This document shows, piece by piece, positions 52,851-62,811 of a stretch of DNA of 64,000 nucleotides. The notes beneath the pieces were generated by a model. That model did not search any database, was not told the DNA's origin, and worked only from the letters and a program-made list of their open reading frames with translations. The DNA is taken from positions 426,501-490,500 of the forward strand of contig JAINUG010000215.1 of NCBI GenBank assembly GCA_029706075.1, written 5' to 3'. Both the position numbers and the translations under genes were made by a program. The stretch comes from Aldrovandia affinis (Eukaryota > Chordata > Actinopteri > Notacanthiformes > Halosauridae). Every line of letters starts with the position of its first letter. The first letter of the stretch is position 1.

Positions 52851-53527
52851 AATATATATATAATTGTTGGTTTTATGAGTTAATACCGTAAATGTGCTGA
52901 TCTGTACAGAGTGTATCTTCTCTACCAGCACTGGAAAATGACAGGTGGATGACGAAGCTGTAGTACCTGTTTGAATTCTGAGGCACACTGCCTGTAAAGT
53001 GTTTCTGGGGACTAGTGAAGACTGTGATTCACATGGAAAGGCCATCACTAGTGTACACGTTATAGATATAGATGGGAAATTTGGCCCTGCTTTCGCTAAA
53101 TAAAGCTGTAATTTATTTATGCATTTGACCTATACTCTTAACCAGTGGGACTTGGGGGGGTATGGTAAGTAACACATCAATGATGAAGCATCTGGATGAC
53201 AAGTGCTAAGATACCCCTACCCCTCAATAACTTGTGCATCCATCCAAATCATAGCATTTTTGAGAGGAGTATATATGGGAGCAGCATAATGAAACAACAA
53301 CTTTTGCACAATAAGATGTGCATATTAATGTGTTTTTGAGACATTAACGGATGCACTTATTAATTAGCAGTGCTAGAAGCAGTTTAAGTTGGGTTGATAG
53401 ACGGCCGACTGCTGCTCCCCTTTCGATGTTTCCTCACCGATGGCGTGTCTTTAACAACACCGCAAGACCCATCCGTCGCTACCTAACTTACAGTTTGTAA
53501 TGTTTTCCTTTTTGAGAGTGCAAGACA
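52851..53527. other. Unannotated stretch
   Basis: Short (TA)n at its start and a G-run near 53153. No gene recognised. Confidence 0.45.
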
Positions 53528-53544
53528 TATATATATATATATAT

Positions 53545-54005
53545 TGTGGCGTCCCAAGGGGCTGCACAAGAAAATGGCTGCCTGGCCCTTTAATTCTTGG
53601 GAGCCACTGGAGAGGAAACAACTTAATTTCCCAGCAGCCCGCAGTCCCACACCTGAATGAAGTCAAGCGATTAGGACTAAAGACAGCTGAAGGCCATTCG
53701 GAGGCCTATTTAAGGGACTATCTCCTATCACACTGGGAGGGAGTAGGTTGGTGATTGTGGAGAGTGTGTTGGAGAGTGTGTTGGAGAGTGTGTTGGAGAG
53801 TGTGTTGGAGAGTGTGTTGGAGAGTGTGAGAAGAAAAGTATTTTTGGATTGCTGTTTGGGATTGAATTGAATTGTTTGAGGACCCCACTTTGTGTACAGA
53901 TTTTTGGACTGTTTGAGGAACTGGATTGGATTTGGACAACGAGTAAGGATTGTGAATTTTATGTGTTTGAATTCCCCTGAAGACCCAATTTTTGTAATTT
54001 TGCAA
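53545..54005 (+). mobile_element. LTR-like unit
   Basis: Begins TGTGGCGTCCCAAGGGG right after a (TA)n tract, has a TATTTAAGGG TATA-like site at about 53707, a 12-bp minisatellite, and a second half made of repeated GGATTG, TTGTTTGAGGA and GGATTTGGAC words. The unit at 57107 has the same start (TGTGGC), the same position after (TA)n and the same style of second half, so the two are probably related Gypsy-type LTRs. The 3' boundary and polyadenylation signal are not clear; a SINE C fragment lies just beyond. Confidence 0.4.
53757..53828 (+). repeat. 12-bp minisatellite, about six units
   Basis: Unit GTTGGAGAGTGT, nearly perfect. On the minus strand it produces an LSNT amino-acid repeat in a spurious open frame. 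Confidence 0.95.
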
Positions 54006-54099
54006 TTCAACTAGCCCCCCCTCCTACATACTACGAGCCCACTGCCACAACTCAGTGTTGAACTCACCAAGCCATTAACTGTAATACCGACGCACACAG

Positions 54100-54245
54100 A
54101 GCCGCTTTGGCACATGACAAGCTCGTACTGGCTGGCTTCCCTTTCCCCTGCAGGCAGACAGCCAATAGCTACCCCCGAATGGAACTCCCGGCTCCTAGCT
54201 CTGGCCGGGAGTTCCGAATGGAACTCCCGGCCAGAGCTAGGCTTA
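54100..54245 (-). mobile_element. SINE C fragment with internal inverted duplication
   Basis: GGCTGGCTTCCCTTTCCCC, GCAGACAGCCAATAGC and GGAACTCCCGGC follow the complementary strand of SINE C. The CTCCCGGCCAGAG module is then present three times, once inverted, giving a perfect 21-bp hairpin at 54195-54240. Confidence 0.6.
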
Positions 54246-55569
54246 GAACAAGCGCCTTTACCGGATGCGGCACCAAGGGGCCCACCCAGGTCATTCTTAT
54301 GGTGCATGTGTGACATCACCCTTGGTGAAGCAATACGAGTGATGAGTTCCCTTGGCTGGGAAACCTTGGTCTAGGGGGCTAATCGTATCTCTTGTTGTGC
54401 TACGTTAGTGATGCATTCTTCAATATTTTAACATCACAGTAAATTGTGTAAGGAGTGTATCTATATTCAATTGCATTTTTTGTTTTATTTAACAATTATA
54501 TATAAATCTGCAATGAGCCATACAATAAACAGATCGAATTGTAAACTTTGTGTGATACACAGCAAAACTTAATCAGTTAGCTTAAAAACTGACACCGTGA
54601 TATACCGAAAACCGTGATATTTAGTATTATTATACCGTGAAAATGTCATACCATCACAGCCCTAACTGTAGACTGATCATAAAACATTACTCTCTTATCC
54701 CATAAAGATCCTAACAATGTATCATAAAGCCAGCCGTAAGAGGAACATCACCTGATACGACATGAATGCAGCAGGGCCTCACAATGATCCAGAGTACTGC
54801 TTTTCTGAGCCCATGATCCACTTAATGAGAAAATACATTTCCTTTGATACAACCCTTCTTAAAATGTAGCCAAATATATATACAATATATATAATAAAAT
54901 GTTTTTAACATATGTTTAAACAACTGCATGTACAATATAACCAGTGCAGCGTATGTAACAACTGCATTGTTTAATTTGACTGGTGAGAATGTCAATGTCA
55001 CATTCTCAATTATTATTATTATTATTATTATATACAGTGAGTTGTTGTTGTCACGTGTATCTCATGACCAACCTCAGCCACTCCCATGACCGACCAATGC
55101 GGAATGTATAGTTAAACAAGTTGAAGTTGTGGTTAGTTCTTCCCAGAATAGAGAAATTAGCACCCCTCTCCTGCCTCACCCCTGCAAGCCCTGGAAATCC
55201 TTTACAATCAATGCATACATGGACTGAATTGAAATGAATACAGCTGCCTGTTGTGTTGATCCAAGTCTCACAAAGTAGTTAAATTGAATCAACCCATCAG
55301 GGCAAATGGATTAACACTCCCCAGGTAATTTAATTTTGGATTTCAAGTAACGTTTTGCTTTACTTTTCATTTACTACTTCAACAAGAGTTAACTTTTAGT
55401 ACTGAAGCGATCTTGAGAGAGGGACTGGGTGGCAAGCGCTGACTGAAAATAGAGCTAAAACAGGAAATGTCATTATTAACAATCAGCTTAAATCTGCATG
55501 ATGTGTGAATGCATGTATGCACACATGTAATATATATATATGTTACGGTAAATGTGTAAAATTGGAAAA
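54246..55569. other. Unannotated stretch
   Basis: Contains (ATT)n at about 55010-55031 and a TACCGTGA-rich patch at 54600-54650. No gene seen. Confidence 0.45.
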
Positions 55570-55892
55570 TCTATCGGAGTTCGATTCCACCAGCTGCACC
55601 AGTGTTGGGTCTGGCCGGCAGTGCCACTAGGGGGTGGAAATTGGCTGTCCCCCCGAGGGAGGGGGGAGGGAATGAGTTTGCTGTGTATAGGAGTGGCTCT
55701 GCAGTACCGGAGTTACGGTCGACGGCTTGATGAGTGCCGGCTCGGAGGAGATGGTGCCTTTGTCACTGCCGGTCACAGGGCTACAACAGTGAACTCATAA
55801 TATGAGGGGGAAATTGACATGAAAAAGTGTAATTGGCTACTAAATTGTGAGAAAAATGGGAGAAAATCAAAAACAAATTCTAAACCAAAAAT
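55570..55892 (+). mobile_element. SINE C, 5'-truncated copy
   Basis: Begins at the B box (GAGTTCGATTCC at 55577-55588), then TCTGGCCGGCAGTGCC, GAAATTGGCTGTCC, GGAGTTACGGTCGACGGC, CACTGCCGGTCACAGGGC. It ends AATTGTGAGAAAAATGGGAG followed by an A-rich tail. The A-box half is missing. Confidence 0.85.
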
Positions 55893-57058
55893 TGGGAAAT
55901 CTATAGATACTTTGATACCCCCATCACACAGTTGAATCTATAGATTCTGTAAGTCTGTTGCTACAACGTGGGCCGGGGTCCACTAGCTCATTACCCACCA
56001 GTTGCATCTACCCTCCTGGAAACCAGACTGAACAGACAGGAATAAACTAAACAGATTTCAACTGAAGACAATTAAACCCAGTGGTGAACCAAGACCTAGA
56101 GCTTCAGTGGGACCGAAAATCCCCGAAACATCTCATAGAAATAACAGAAATCTAGCATGCCTTACAATGCACCTGACAATATATTTTCTAGTCGTACCAT
56201 TCTGGCTCTAGTGCAGGACAGGCAATGCTTTCTGATGCCTTCTGATAGCAATGCTTTCTGAAAGAACATGACATAAATTGACCTACTAAAACCAGGCCCG
56301 GGCCATGCTTCGGGCTGTACACACAGAGACACCACTGGCATAAAACAGTGGCACTTGGCATAAAACAGTGTGCCCAGCAAAAGAACCAATGGCGTCATTC
56401 TTATGTTGAGCAAGTATTGAGCGGATTCTGGTCTCCCTCTGATGTAAAAATATATAGTGGTGCATGGCTTCACAGTCTCCTTCTGCTGTCTCTCTGCTAT
56501 TAGCTCGCACAGCAAAACTGTGTGCCCACAGTGATGTCTGCCAGGGCCTTCACGAAGCCTCAAAAGTCGTGGAAATATATTTTTTAAATGTCTCACCCAT
56601 TACAAATCTAAATATGATTGGCTAAATCAACTGTCACTCCAATCTAGCCATGACAAGTAACAGTTAGTTACTCAAGTAATTAATCAAGTCAAAATCTTGT
56701 ACTTTTTTATATTCACTTTAAATGTACCCTTTCCAAAACAAGTCAAAATCAAGAGACAAAATGATGACATTTGTTGATATGTTTGATGATAAAATTTTAA
56801 GGAATCTAAATTCATAAAAATTTGGGATTTCATAGATGTAAAAAATTATTTCATACATTTTTGTTAGGTCTTCACTGCAGACCGAGATGATTCTCCTCTG
56901 ATTGAACCTAATTATGACAACATCCAACGTCCATTTGACAGACTAACGTGCCTGATATCCAATATCATGAGGAACTTTGCTAGTGGACATGTCTCACCCC
57001 TTTCTCCAACCTTCTTTGCTCATCATTATTAAGTGTGTGAATAATCTTGGAAGGTACT
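55893..57058. other. Unannotated stretch
   Basis: No gene. Minus-strand ORFs at 56162-56596 overlap in two frames without a domain. A 10-base CTTCTGATAGCAATG-type duplication lies near 56228-56260. Confidence 0.4.
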
Positions 57059-57060
57059 AA

Positions 57061-57106
57061 TATATATATATATTTACATATATATATATATACTGTATAT
57101 ATATAT
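57061..57106. repeat. (TA)n tract
   Basis: Interrupted TA dinucleotide run ending directly at the TGTGGC start of the next element. Confidence 0.95.
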
Positions 57107-57587
57107 TGTGGCAGACAGCCGGGGGAGGTGCAGGGAATGGTGATAGAGGGGAGGTATGTGCTGGCTCCACCCCGAAACCTTATATGGAGGTCCGGAGGAA
57201 AGGGTACACACTGGGGAACAACTGACAGCTGATTTGTCAGGGATAAAAGAGGGGGCGGTTGCGAAGTACCTTTGGGAAAAGCGAGGAGGGTGGATTGAAG
57301 AGTGAAAGTGTTTAGTATTGGATTTGTGCATGACCTGGAATTGTTTGACTAACGGAATTGATATCGACTGGATTGCCTGAGAATGACGACTCCATAACGA
57401 ACTTCGAAAAAAACAGCGACATCGAAAACGGATTGCGGATTTGGACTGTTTGCCTTATTTCCCCTTCCCCTTAGTTTTGTGTGTTTAACCCCCCAATAAA
57501 GCTAATTATACTTTCATTGACTGTCTTATGTGTTGTTTAATTATCTAACTTGGTTGAGTGGAAACCCCACACCCCTGTTCTCGCTAC
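57107..57587 (+). mobile_element. Probable solo LTR (Gypsy-like)
   Basis: Starts TGTGGCAGACAGCC and ends about GCTAC at 57587, where a Tc1 end begins. It has a GGATAAAAGAGG TATA-like site at about 57241 and a clear AATAAA polyadenylation signal at 57495-57500 with a T/G-rich stretch after it, the order expected for U3-R-U5. No gag-pol or partner LTR is near. The final CA and target duplication may have been removed by the neighbouring Tc1 insertion. Confidence 0.55.
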
Positions 57588-57588
57588 T

Positions 57589-57870
57589 ATACACAGTACC
57601 AGTCAAAGGTTTGAGTACACCTTCCATCTGGACTACGGCTAAGCGGGCACTCCTTCATTCTTGAGCAAGATAATGACCCAAAACAGACCCAAAAAATGTG
57701 CAAGAACTATCTGGTGAAGGGGGAACGTGAAGGACAACTCAAACTAAGGACCTGGCCTGCCCAGTGTCCAGACTTCAATCCCATAGAACTTGTATGGGAT
57801 GAACTGGACAGAACAGTCAAAGCAAGGCAACCCACAAGTGCCTCTGGGAATTGCTGCAGGAGAGTACTGG

Positions 57871-57871
<1 letters not shown>
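57589..57871 (+). pseudogene. Tc1-like transposon fragment, DD38E-type transposase end
   Basis: Opens with TACACAGTACCAGTCAAAGG, a Tc1 terminal repeat with its TA, then jumps after about 45 bases into the C-terminal half of a transposase. QDNDPKQTQKMCKNYL carries the second catalytic Asp, and PAQCPDFNPIELVWDEL carries the catalytic Glu. By my count 38 residues separate the two, unlike the 34 of classical Tc1. The sequence stops at LASGNCC-like wording, where a (TA)n tract begins. Most of the catalytic core and the DNA-binding domain are missing. Confidence 0.7.

Positions 57872-57873
<2 letters not shown>

Positions 57874-57922
<49 letters not shown>
57874..57922. repeat. (TA)n microsatellite
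   Basis: About 24 uninterrupted TA dinucleotides. Confidence 0.97.
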
Positions 57923-57925
<3 letters not shown>

Positions 57926-58282
57926 TATGCTGAGATCTTTTTTGATCTTGCCCCTGATCTCACGTTCTGTTGTTTATGAAAAATATAATTCTACTAACTA
58001 ACATTTTGAAATGTGTACCCATAGTGAAGTAAAACAGGTGATGATGCACTTTTCCTGCATATCTAGATTTTGCCATGTATATACTGTATAGGTGTATACT
58101 GTATATATACTGTATATACTATAGTGGGTATAATAAGTGTTCAACACAAAATACTCTATAATATATACTCTAAAGCTTTTTGTTAATTAATTACAAATAA
58201 AAACAGACTAGTTCATTTGACATGGGTATTTTGTGTTGATCAGTGGCAAGGAATCAGTGTGTGTGAATGTATGTACTGTATA
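57923..58282. other. Unannotated stretch
   Basis: AT-rich, with TATACTGTATATAC-type words and a TATAGTGGGTATAATAAGTG motif near 58121 that resembles the end of another DNA transposon family. No gene seen. Confidence 0.35.
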
Positions 58283-59487
58283 TACATTGCCCGTCCCCCA
58301 AAAAAGTCACACACTAATATTAGCTTTTATTTGATTACGGCACGCATTCGCCGTGGCATCGTTTCGATAAGCTTCTGCAATGTCACAACATTTATTTCCG
58401 TCCAGAGTTGCATACATTTTTCGCCAAGATCTTGTATTGATGATGGGAGAATCGGACCACTACGCAAAGTCTTCTCCAGCACATCCCAAAGATTCTCAAT
58501 GGGGTTAAGGTCTGGACTCTGTGGTAGCCAATCCATGTGTGAAAATGATGTCTCATGCTCCCTGAACCACTCTTTCACAATTTGAGCCCAATGAATCGTG
58601 GCATTGTCATCTTGGAATATGCCATCAGGGAAGAAAAAATCCATTGATGGAAAAACCTGGTCATTCAGTATATTCAGGTAGTCAGTTGACCTCATTCTTT
58701 GGGCACATAACATGAACCTAGACCTGACCAACTGCAGCAACCCCAGATCATAACACTGCCCCCACAGGCTTGTACTGTAGGCACTAGGCATGATGGGTGC
58801 ATCACTTCATCCGCCTCTCTTCTTACCTTGATGCGCCCATCACTCTGGAACAGGGTAAATCTGGACTCATCAGACCACATGACCTTCTTCTATTGCTCCA
58901 GAGTCCAATCTTTATGCTCCCTAGCAAATTGAAGCCTTTTTTCCGATTAGCCTCACTGACAAGTGGTTTTCTTAAGGCTACACAGCTGTTTAGTCCCAAT
59001 TCCTTGAGTTCCCTCCGATTGTGCTTGTGGAAATACTCTTACTTTCACTATTAAGAGTTCTACTGTTGATTTTTTATGATATGATTTCACCAAAGATTTA
59101 CGTGATCGCCGATCACAATCATTAAAGATTTTTTTCCGACCACATTTCTTCCTCGAAGATGATGGTTCACCACTATCCTTCCAGGTTTTAATAATGCGTT
59201 GGACAGTTCTTAACCCAATTTTAGTAGTTTCAGCAATCTCCTTTGCTTGATGCAGGCCAATAATTTGACCCTTCTGAAACAGATTAACGACTTTTCCATG
59301 ACCACAGGATATGTCTTCCGACATGGTTGTTTAAGAAATGAGAAGCTACTCACTGCATCAGTTAGGGTTAAATAACTTGTTGCCAGCTAAAACATATTAA
59401 TCACTGCAGTAATTATCCAATGGAAGGCTCTTACCTATTTGCTTAGTTAAATCCAGGTGGTGATTTGTTTTTTGGCCAGGCAGTGTA
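58283..59487 (-). mobile_element. Near full-length Tc1-like transposon, DD36E type
   Basis: About 1.2 kb, the normal size for a Tc1 element. The ends CACTGCCTGGCCAAAAAAC (minus strand from 59487) and CATTGCCCGTCCCCCAAAAA (plus strand from 58287) are imperfect inverted repeats set in TA-rich DNA. The interior is filled by a frameshifted transposase gene (58327-59324). An AT-rich (TA)n run borders the right end, so the exact target duplication cannot be read. Confidence 0.85.
58327..59324 (-). pseudogene. Tc1-like transposase (DD36E), frameshifted
   Basis: The enzyme would cut and paste its own element, binding the terminal repeats through an N-terminal paired-like domain and cutting with a DDE RNase-H-like domain. 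The N-terminal part (58953-59324) has MSEDISCGHGKVVN and a helix-turn-helix with LRTVQRIIKTWKDSGE, then a GRKK hook. The middle (58692-58880) holds the first Asp in WSDESRFTLF. The C-terminal part (58327-58791) holds the second Asp in [11 protein letters not shown] and the Glu in [12 protein letters not shown], 36 residues apart by my count. The three parts lie in different frames and one stretch is lost, so the gene is dead. The catalytic triad itself is still recognisable, which suggests a relatively recent copy. Confidence 0.85.
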
Positions 59488-59502
59488 TATATATATATAT
59501 AT

Positions 59503-59863
59503 ACTGTGGAGAGAGGTGAGCACAGCTTCATCCCCTTATCCCAGCAGAGAAACAGACTCGCCACCGCGATGATGTCATTCATCTATGATATATATATATA
59601 TAATACGAAGAAATAGCACAGCTGCCAACCAATCAGAAACACAAACACATTTTTTCCTCATCTAGTCCTGAGTATTGCAAAATACATGTTTTGGTTTCCT
59701 CCTGCCTAAATTGGACCGGCACCTGTGTGCAGGTTCATGTTTAAACGGCTGCAGTCTTATGAGCTTGGGGACGAGACGGACTGATGAATGACATCATCGC
59801 GGTGGCGAGTCTGTTTCTCTGCTGGGATAAGGGGATGAAGCTGTGCTCACCTCTCTCCACAGT
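59503..59863. repeat. Perfect 81-bp inverted repeat with 199-bp spacer
   Basis: 59503-59583 is the exact reverse complement of 59783-59863 over all 81 bases; the arms begin ACTGTGGAGAGAGGTGAG. Arm identity ends abruptly on both sides. The spacer includes a short (TA)n tract and unique DNA. The left arm starts directly after the (TA)n run that borders the Tc1 element. It has no coding potential of its own. Confidence 0.95.
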
Positions 59864-60747
59864 CAGGTCTATTACCTGGCCATAGTGCAGTGAGTAATGT
59901 CCTGGTGTTCGTGCCTGTAGCTGCTACCGTCGTCCGGTGATCAAACAGAGAATGCGTGGCATGTGGACCTAGCTGTGGGCAGTGAGCACACCAGGTCTGC
60001 TGTCAAAGTAAAGTATGTATCAGATTTGTCTGGGAAATGATTGTGCCCTGCTGGCTTTGAAATGAAATTAAACCATTTAAAGAAAAAAAGGGAAATCAAT
60101 GATCAAGTCAGACAGTTTTTCAACAAGTCCATATCTCCCATGTGTTATGGTGTAATATACAGTGTGTGTATATATATACTGTATATTGTAACACCCTACG
60201 GGGTATGGTTGTAGGTGTTACGTGGTGTAGTGCAATCCAAGAGACAGATCCACGGTCAAATGTAACAAAAATAGTTTTAATTAAAGGAAAAATCCACTCA
60301 CGAACACAAACAATGGGGAAGTCACTCAAATGGTGCGAACATTTATGTTTCAATGTTTAACCAATGAATAGTGTTTCAGCCAGAAATGGCCAGTGCTATA
60401 CAAGTCACCTCAAAATTATGAGATATACATATTTAACCTCCCAAAAAGTAATTATTTGAAATTATCATGTCACTGACTATCATTACAAACTTTACAGTTT
60501 TTTGTCCATATAGGACAGGTTTTCCTTGATATTACACGGTACACCATTCATTTTTCATTACAAAGCACACAAAATGCACTAATTATTCATCAAACTGGTC
60601 ATGATGGTCATAATGTGCTTTTAAATTTTTTTGCTGCCATGTTTTTAGTATCTTACACATGTAATGTTTGTCTTGCATTTGATGAGGGGCAGATTTGGCA
60701 CAATAACATCCATTATGACCTGTAACTTACATCAACGGATTGACGGA
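59864..60747. other. Unannotated stretch
   Basis: Around 60187 TGTAACACCCTACGGGG follows (TA)n and pairs over 8 bases with GGTGTTAC at about 60215, possibly the end of an unidentified element. 60480-60700 read on the minus strand has scattered Cys codons that might belong to the decayed piggyBac-like sequence described next. No gene seen. Confidence 0.3.
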
Positions 60748-60894
60748 CTACAATGAATCAGAGGATGATTCATTGTAATCCGAATTATGTTCAACACTGT
60801 CCTTAGTTTCAGACACTTCCTCCTCTATTTCACTGTCATTATCACTGTCTAAGAGTACAGCGAGGGCTTCACTGGCTGTACATGAGTCTTCTGC
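60748..60894 (-). pseudogene. Possible piggyBac transposase N-terminal acidic segment
   Basis: A short minus-strand frame (stop at 60748-60750) encodes a run of the type SEALAVLLDSDNDSEIEEE followed by a Ser/Asp-rich stretch ending ESSSDSL. An EAL-x-x-(hydrophobic)-x-SD start followed by acidic serine-rich sequence is typical of the N-terminus of piggyBac-family transposases (PGBD-like). The catalytic domain is absent downstream. The match is compositional, so any acidic protein tail could explain it. Confidence 0.3.
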
Positions 60895-61072
60895 TCATGT
60901 CCCTCTTCTGACAATTGCTTCCGAGTGATTGAGTGAGTAAATGGTGAGTGGGACCTTTTTTATATCAGTGTTGCCCCTCTCAGACAGCAACAGAGTGGAT
61001 TCCCACAACTTAGATCTGCATCTGCATATTAGGTCTATGAGGCATTGGTAAGCTTTTTGAAGATAAAATATA

Positions 61073-61195
61073 CACTACCGGTCAAAAGTTTTAGAACACC
61101 CCCATTTTCCAGTTTTTACTTAAATTTAAGCAGTTCAAGTCCAGTGAATAACCTGAATTGGTACAAAGGTAAGTGGTAAACTGACAGATGTCAAT
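61073..61195 (+). mobile_element. Left terminal repeat of the CACTACCGG Tc1 family
   Basis: After TA at 61071-61072 comes CACTACCGGTCAAAAGTTTT, then the TTTAAGCAGTTCAAGTCCAG and GGTAAGTGGTAAACTG modules. This is the same 120-base terminal repeat as the MITE at 19186. What follows to about 61520 is not recognisable as transposase. Confidence 0.8.
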
Positions 61196-61520
61196 ATTCT
61201 GTATAGAAGTTCATGACCCCAAATTAGGCAAAGTCACCTGGCCTCAGGCTAAAACAAATATCTTAACCAGCCTTTTTGTGATGATAAACACCTAAATTCG
61301 GGTAAAATCTGTCCAACATAATACAAGGGTTTAAAGAAACAGTCCAACATAACTCAAAATCTAAACTTAAACAAAATGTTTCTTTGCTCTGGGGAGCTAA
61401 CCCCTTACCCAAAGCCTCTCGAAATCATGGCTGGCCAACAGACGTCACAGGGTTCCTTTCCACATTCCAAATACTTCAAACCTCTTGTCTCCTCTTGTCT
61501 CCCTCCACTCGCTCCCTTCA
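61196..61520. other. Unrecognised sequence between the Tc1 end and SINE C
   Basis: About 325 bases with no coding signal, possibly the interior of a non-autonomous element of the family whose end lies at 61073. A TCCAACATAA(T/C)(A/T)CAA repeat occurs twice near 61310-61355. Confidence 0.35.
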
Positions 61521-61783
61521 CGGCCGGTAGTGACGAAGGCGAAGTAACGTCTCCTCCGAGACGGCACTCGCCAGGCCGTCGACCGTAACCCGGTACTACA
61601 GAGCCACTCTTATGCACAGCAAACATCATGTCGGCTTCCCTCCCCTCTCCCTGGGGCGGACAGCCAATTGCCTCCCCTAGTGGCACTCCCGGCCAGAGCC
61701 AACTCTGGCGAGACGGGGAATCAAACCCTGGTCTCCGTGGCCAGTGTTGAACGTTGTAACCACTGGACCATGAGGGGGAGGCC
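61521..61783 (-). mobile_element. SINE C, antisense copy lacking its 3' tail
   Basis: On the minus strand: head GGCCTCCCCCTCATGGTCCA with A-box GTCCAGTGGTTACAACG, then CACTGGCCACGGAGACCAGG and B box GGTTTGATTCCCC. The body has AGTGCCACTAGGGG, GGCTGTCCGCCCC, GGGTTACGGTCGACGGCC and TTCGTCACTACCGGCC. The A/T-rich 3' tail is missing. The head abuts a second copy of the Tc1 terminal repeat. Confidence 0.88.
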
Positions 61784-61785
61784 TC

Positions 61786-61890
61786 ATTTTCCAGTTTTTA
61801 CTGAAATGTAAGCAGTTCAAGTCCAGTGAATAACCTGAAATGGTACAAAGGTAAGCGGTAAACTGCCAGTGGTTAAAAAAAAATGTTTAG
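61786..61890 (+). mobile_element. Second, truncated copy of the CACTACCGG-family terminal repeat
   Basis: CATTTTCCAGTTTTTACTG through GTAAGCGGTAAACTGCC and GTTTAGGTT repeats the sequence of 61100-61195 in the same orientation, lacking the first 27 bases. It is closer to the 19186 MITE than to the copy at 61073. Confidence 0.75.
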
Positions 61891-62043
61891 GTTAAGAAGG
61901 TGATGTCACCCCCTGCAGCTTCAATACAAGTGTGATTTGTTCCCTTGACTTTGGACCTTGACCTTTAATCTCATATCTAATAACCTCTGAGCTGTGCGGC
62001 TGGCCAAGGGCCACAGTTTGAATCCTGCAGCAAATCCAGCACC

Positions 62044-62190
<147 letters not shown>

Positions 62191-62811
62191 ACAAATATAT
62201 ATATATACCACATATACCACAGCTTGGATGAACACTTGATTCTGATTGGCTAACAGCCATGTGTATATATATCATACATACATGCAGGTAAATCCTTCTC
62301 CCTTGTAAAAAACAAGTTCCATAATAAATCGCCCAAAGTCACGCACTGCATAAACAAGAATCATGCTTCCTTCAGCACCAGAACTTCTCATCTGTACGAT
62401 CAGGATTCAAAATTCAAACAGACATGGCAGCTCATCTGCAGAAAGCCTGCATTCGCCTGTTTTTTATTTTTAATTAAATAAGAAAAAGCTTCAGAGCTTT
62501 TTTTCCATGGTCCATGGTCCCCCACATTTAGAATGCCACAATACAAACATGAATCCCTCACTATTCCAACACTTCTTTTATGAGACTTACGGTAAAACAG
62601 ACAGTAGCCATTTTGACATAGACAGTAGCCATTTCAATATTTTAATCCAATCACAATTAATACCTGAATAATTAATGAAAATACTGGTCAATAGTCAATA
62701 AAAAAAGTTGTATTTTCCCACTGTGAATATATAAAAAAATTCTGAGATAGCTAGCTAGCATAACACACTAGCTAATGGCCTGTAGCCTAGTCTACTAACG
62801 TAAATTAGTTT
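62191..62811. other. Unannotated AT-rich stretch
   Basis: Short direct repeats GACAGTAGCCATTT (about 62600-62633) and AGCTAGCTAGCATAAC wording near 62748. No gene seen. Confidence 0.4.

Noticed and set aside
53663..54010. Minus-strand frame with an LSNT repeat
   Set aside because: Produced by the 12-bp minisatellite inside an LTR-like unit.
56162..56596. 144-residue minus-strand frame
   Set aside because: No domain recognised, overlaps another open frame in a different phase, and has no supporting signals.
58327..59324. Functional transposase gene
   Set aside because: The three conserved parts lie in different frames, so no full protein can be made from this copy.
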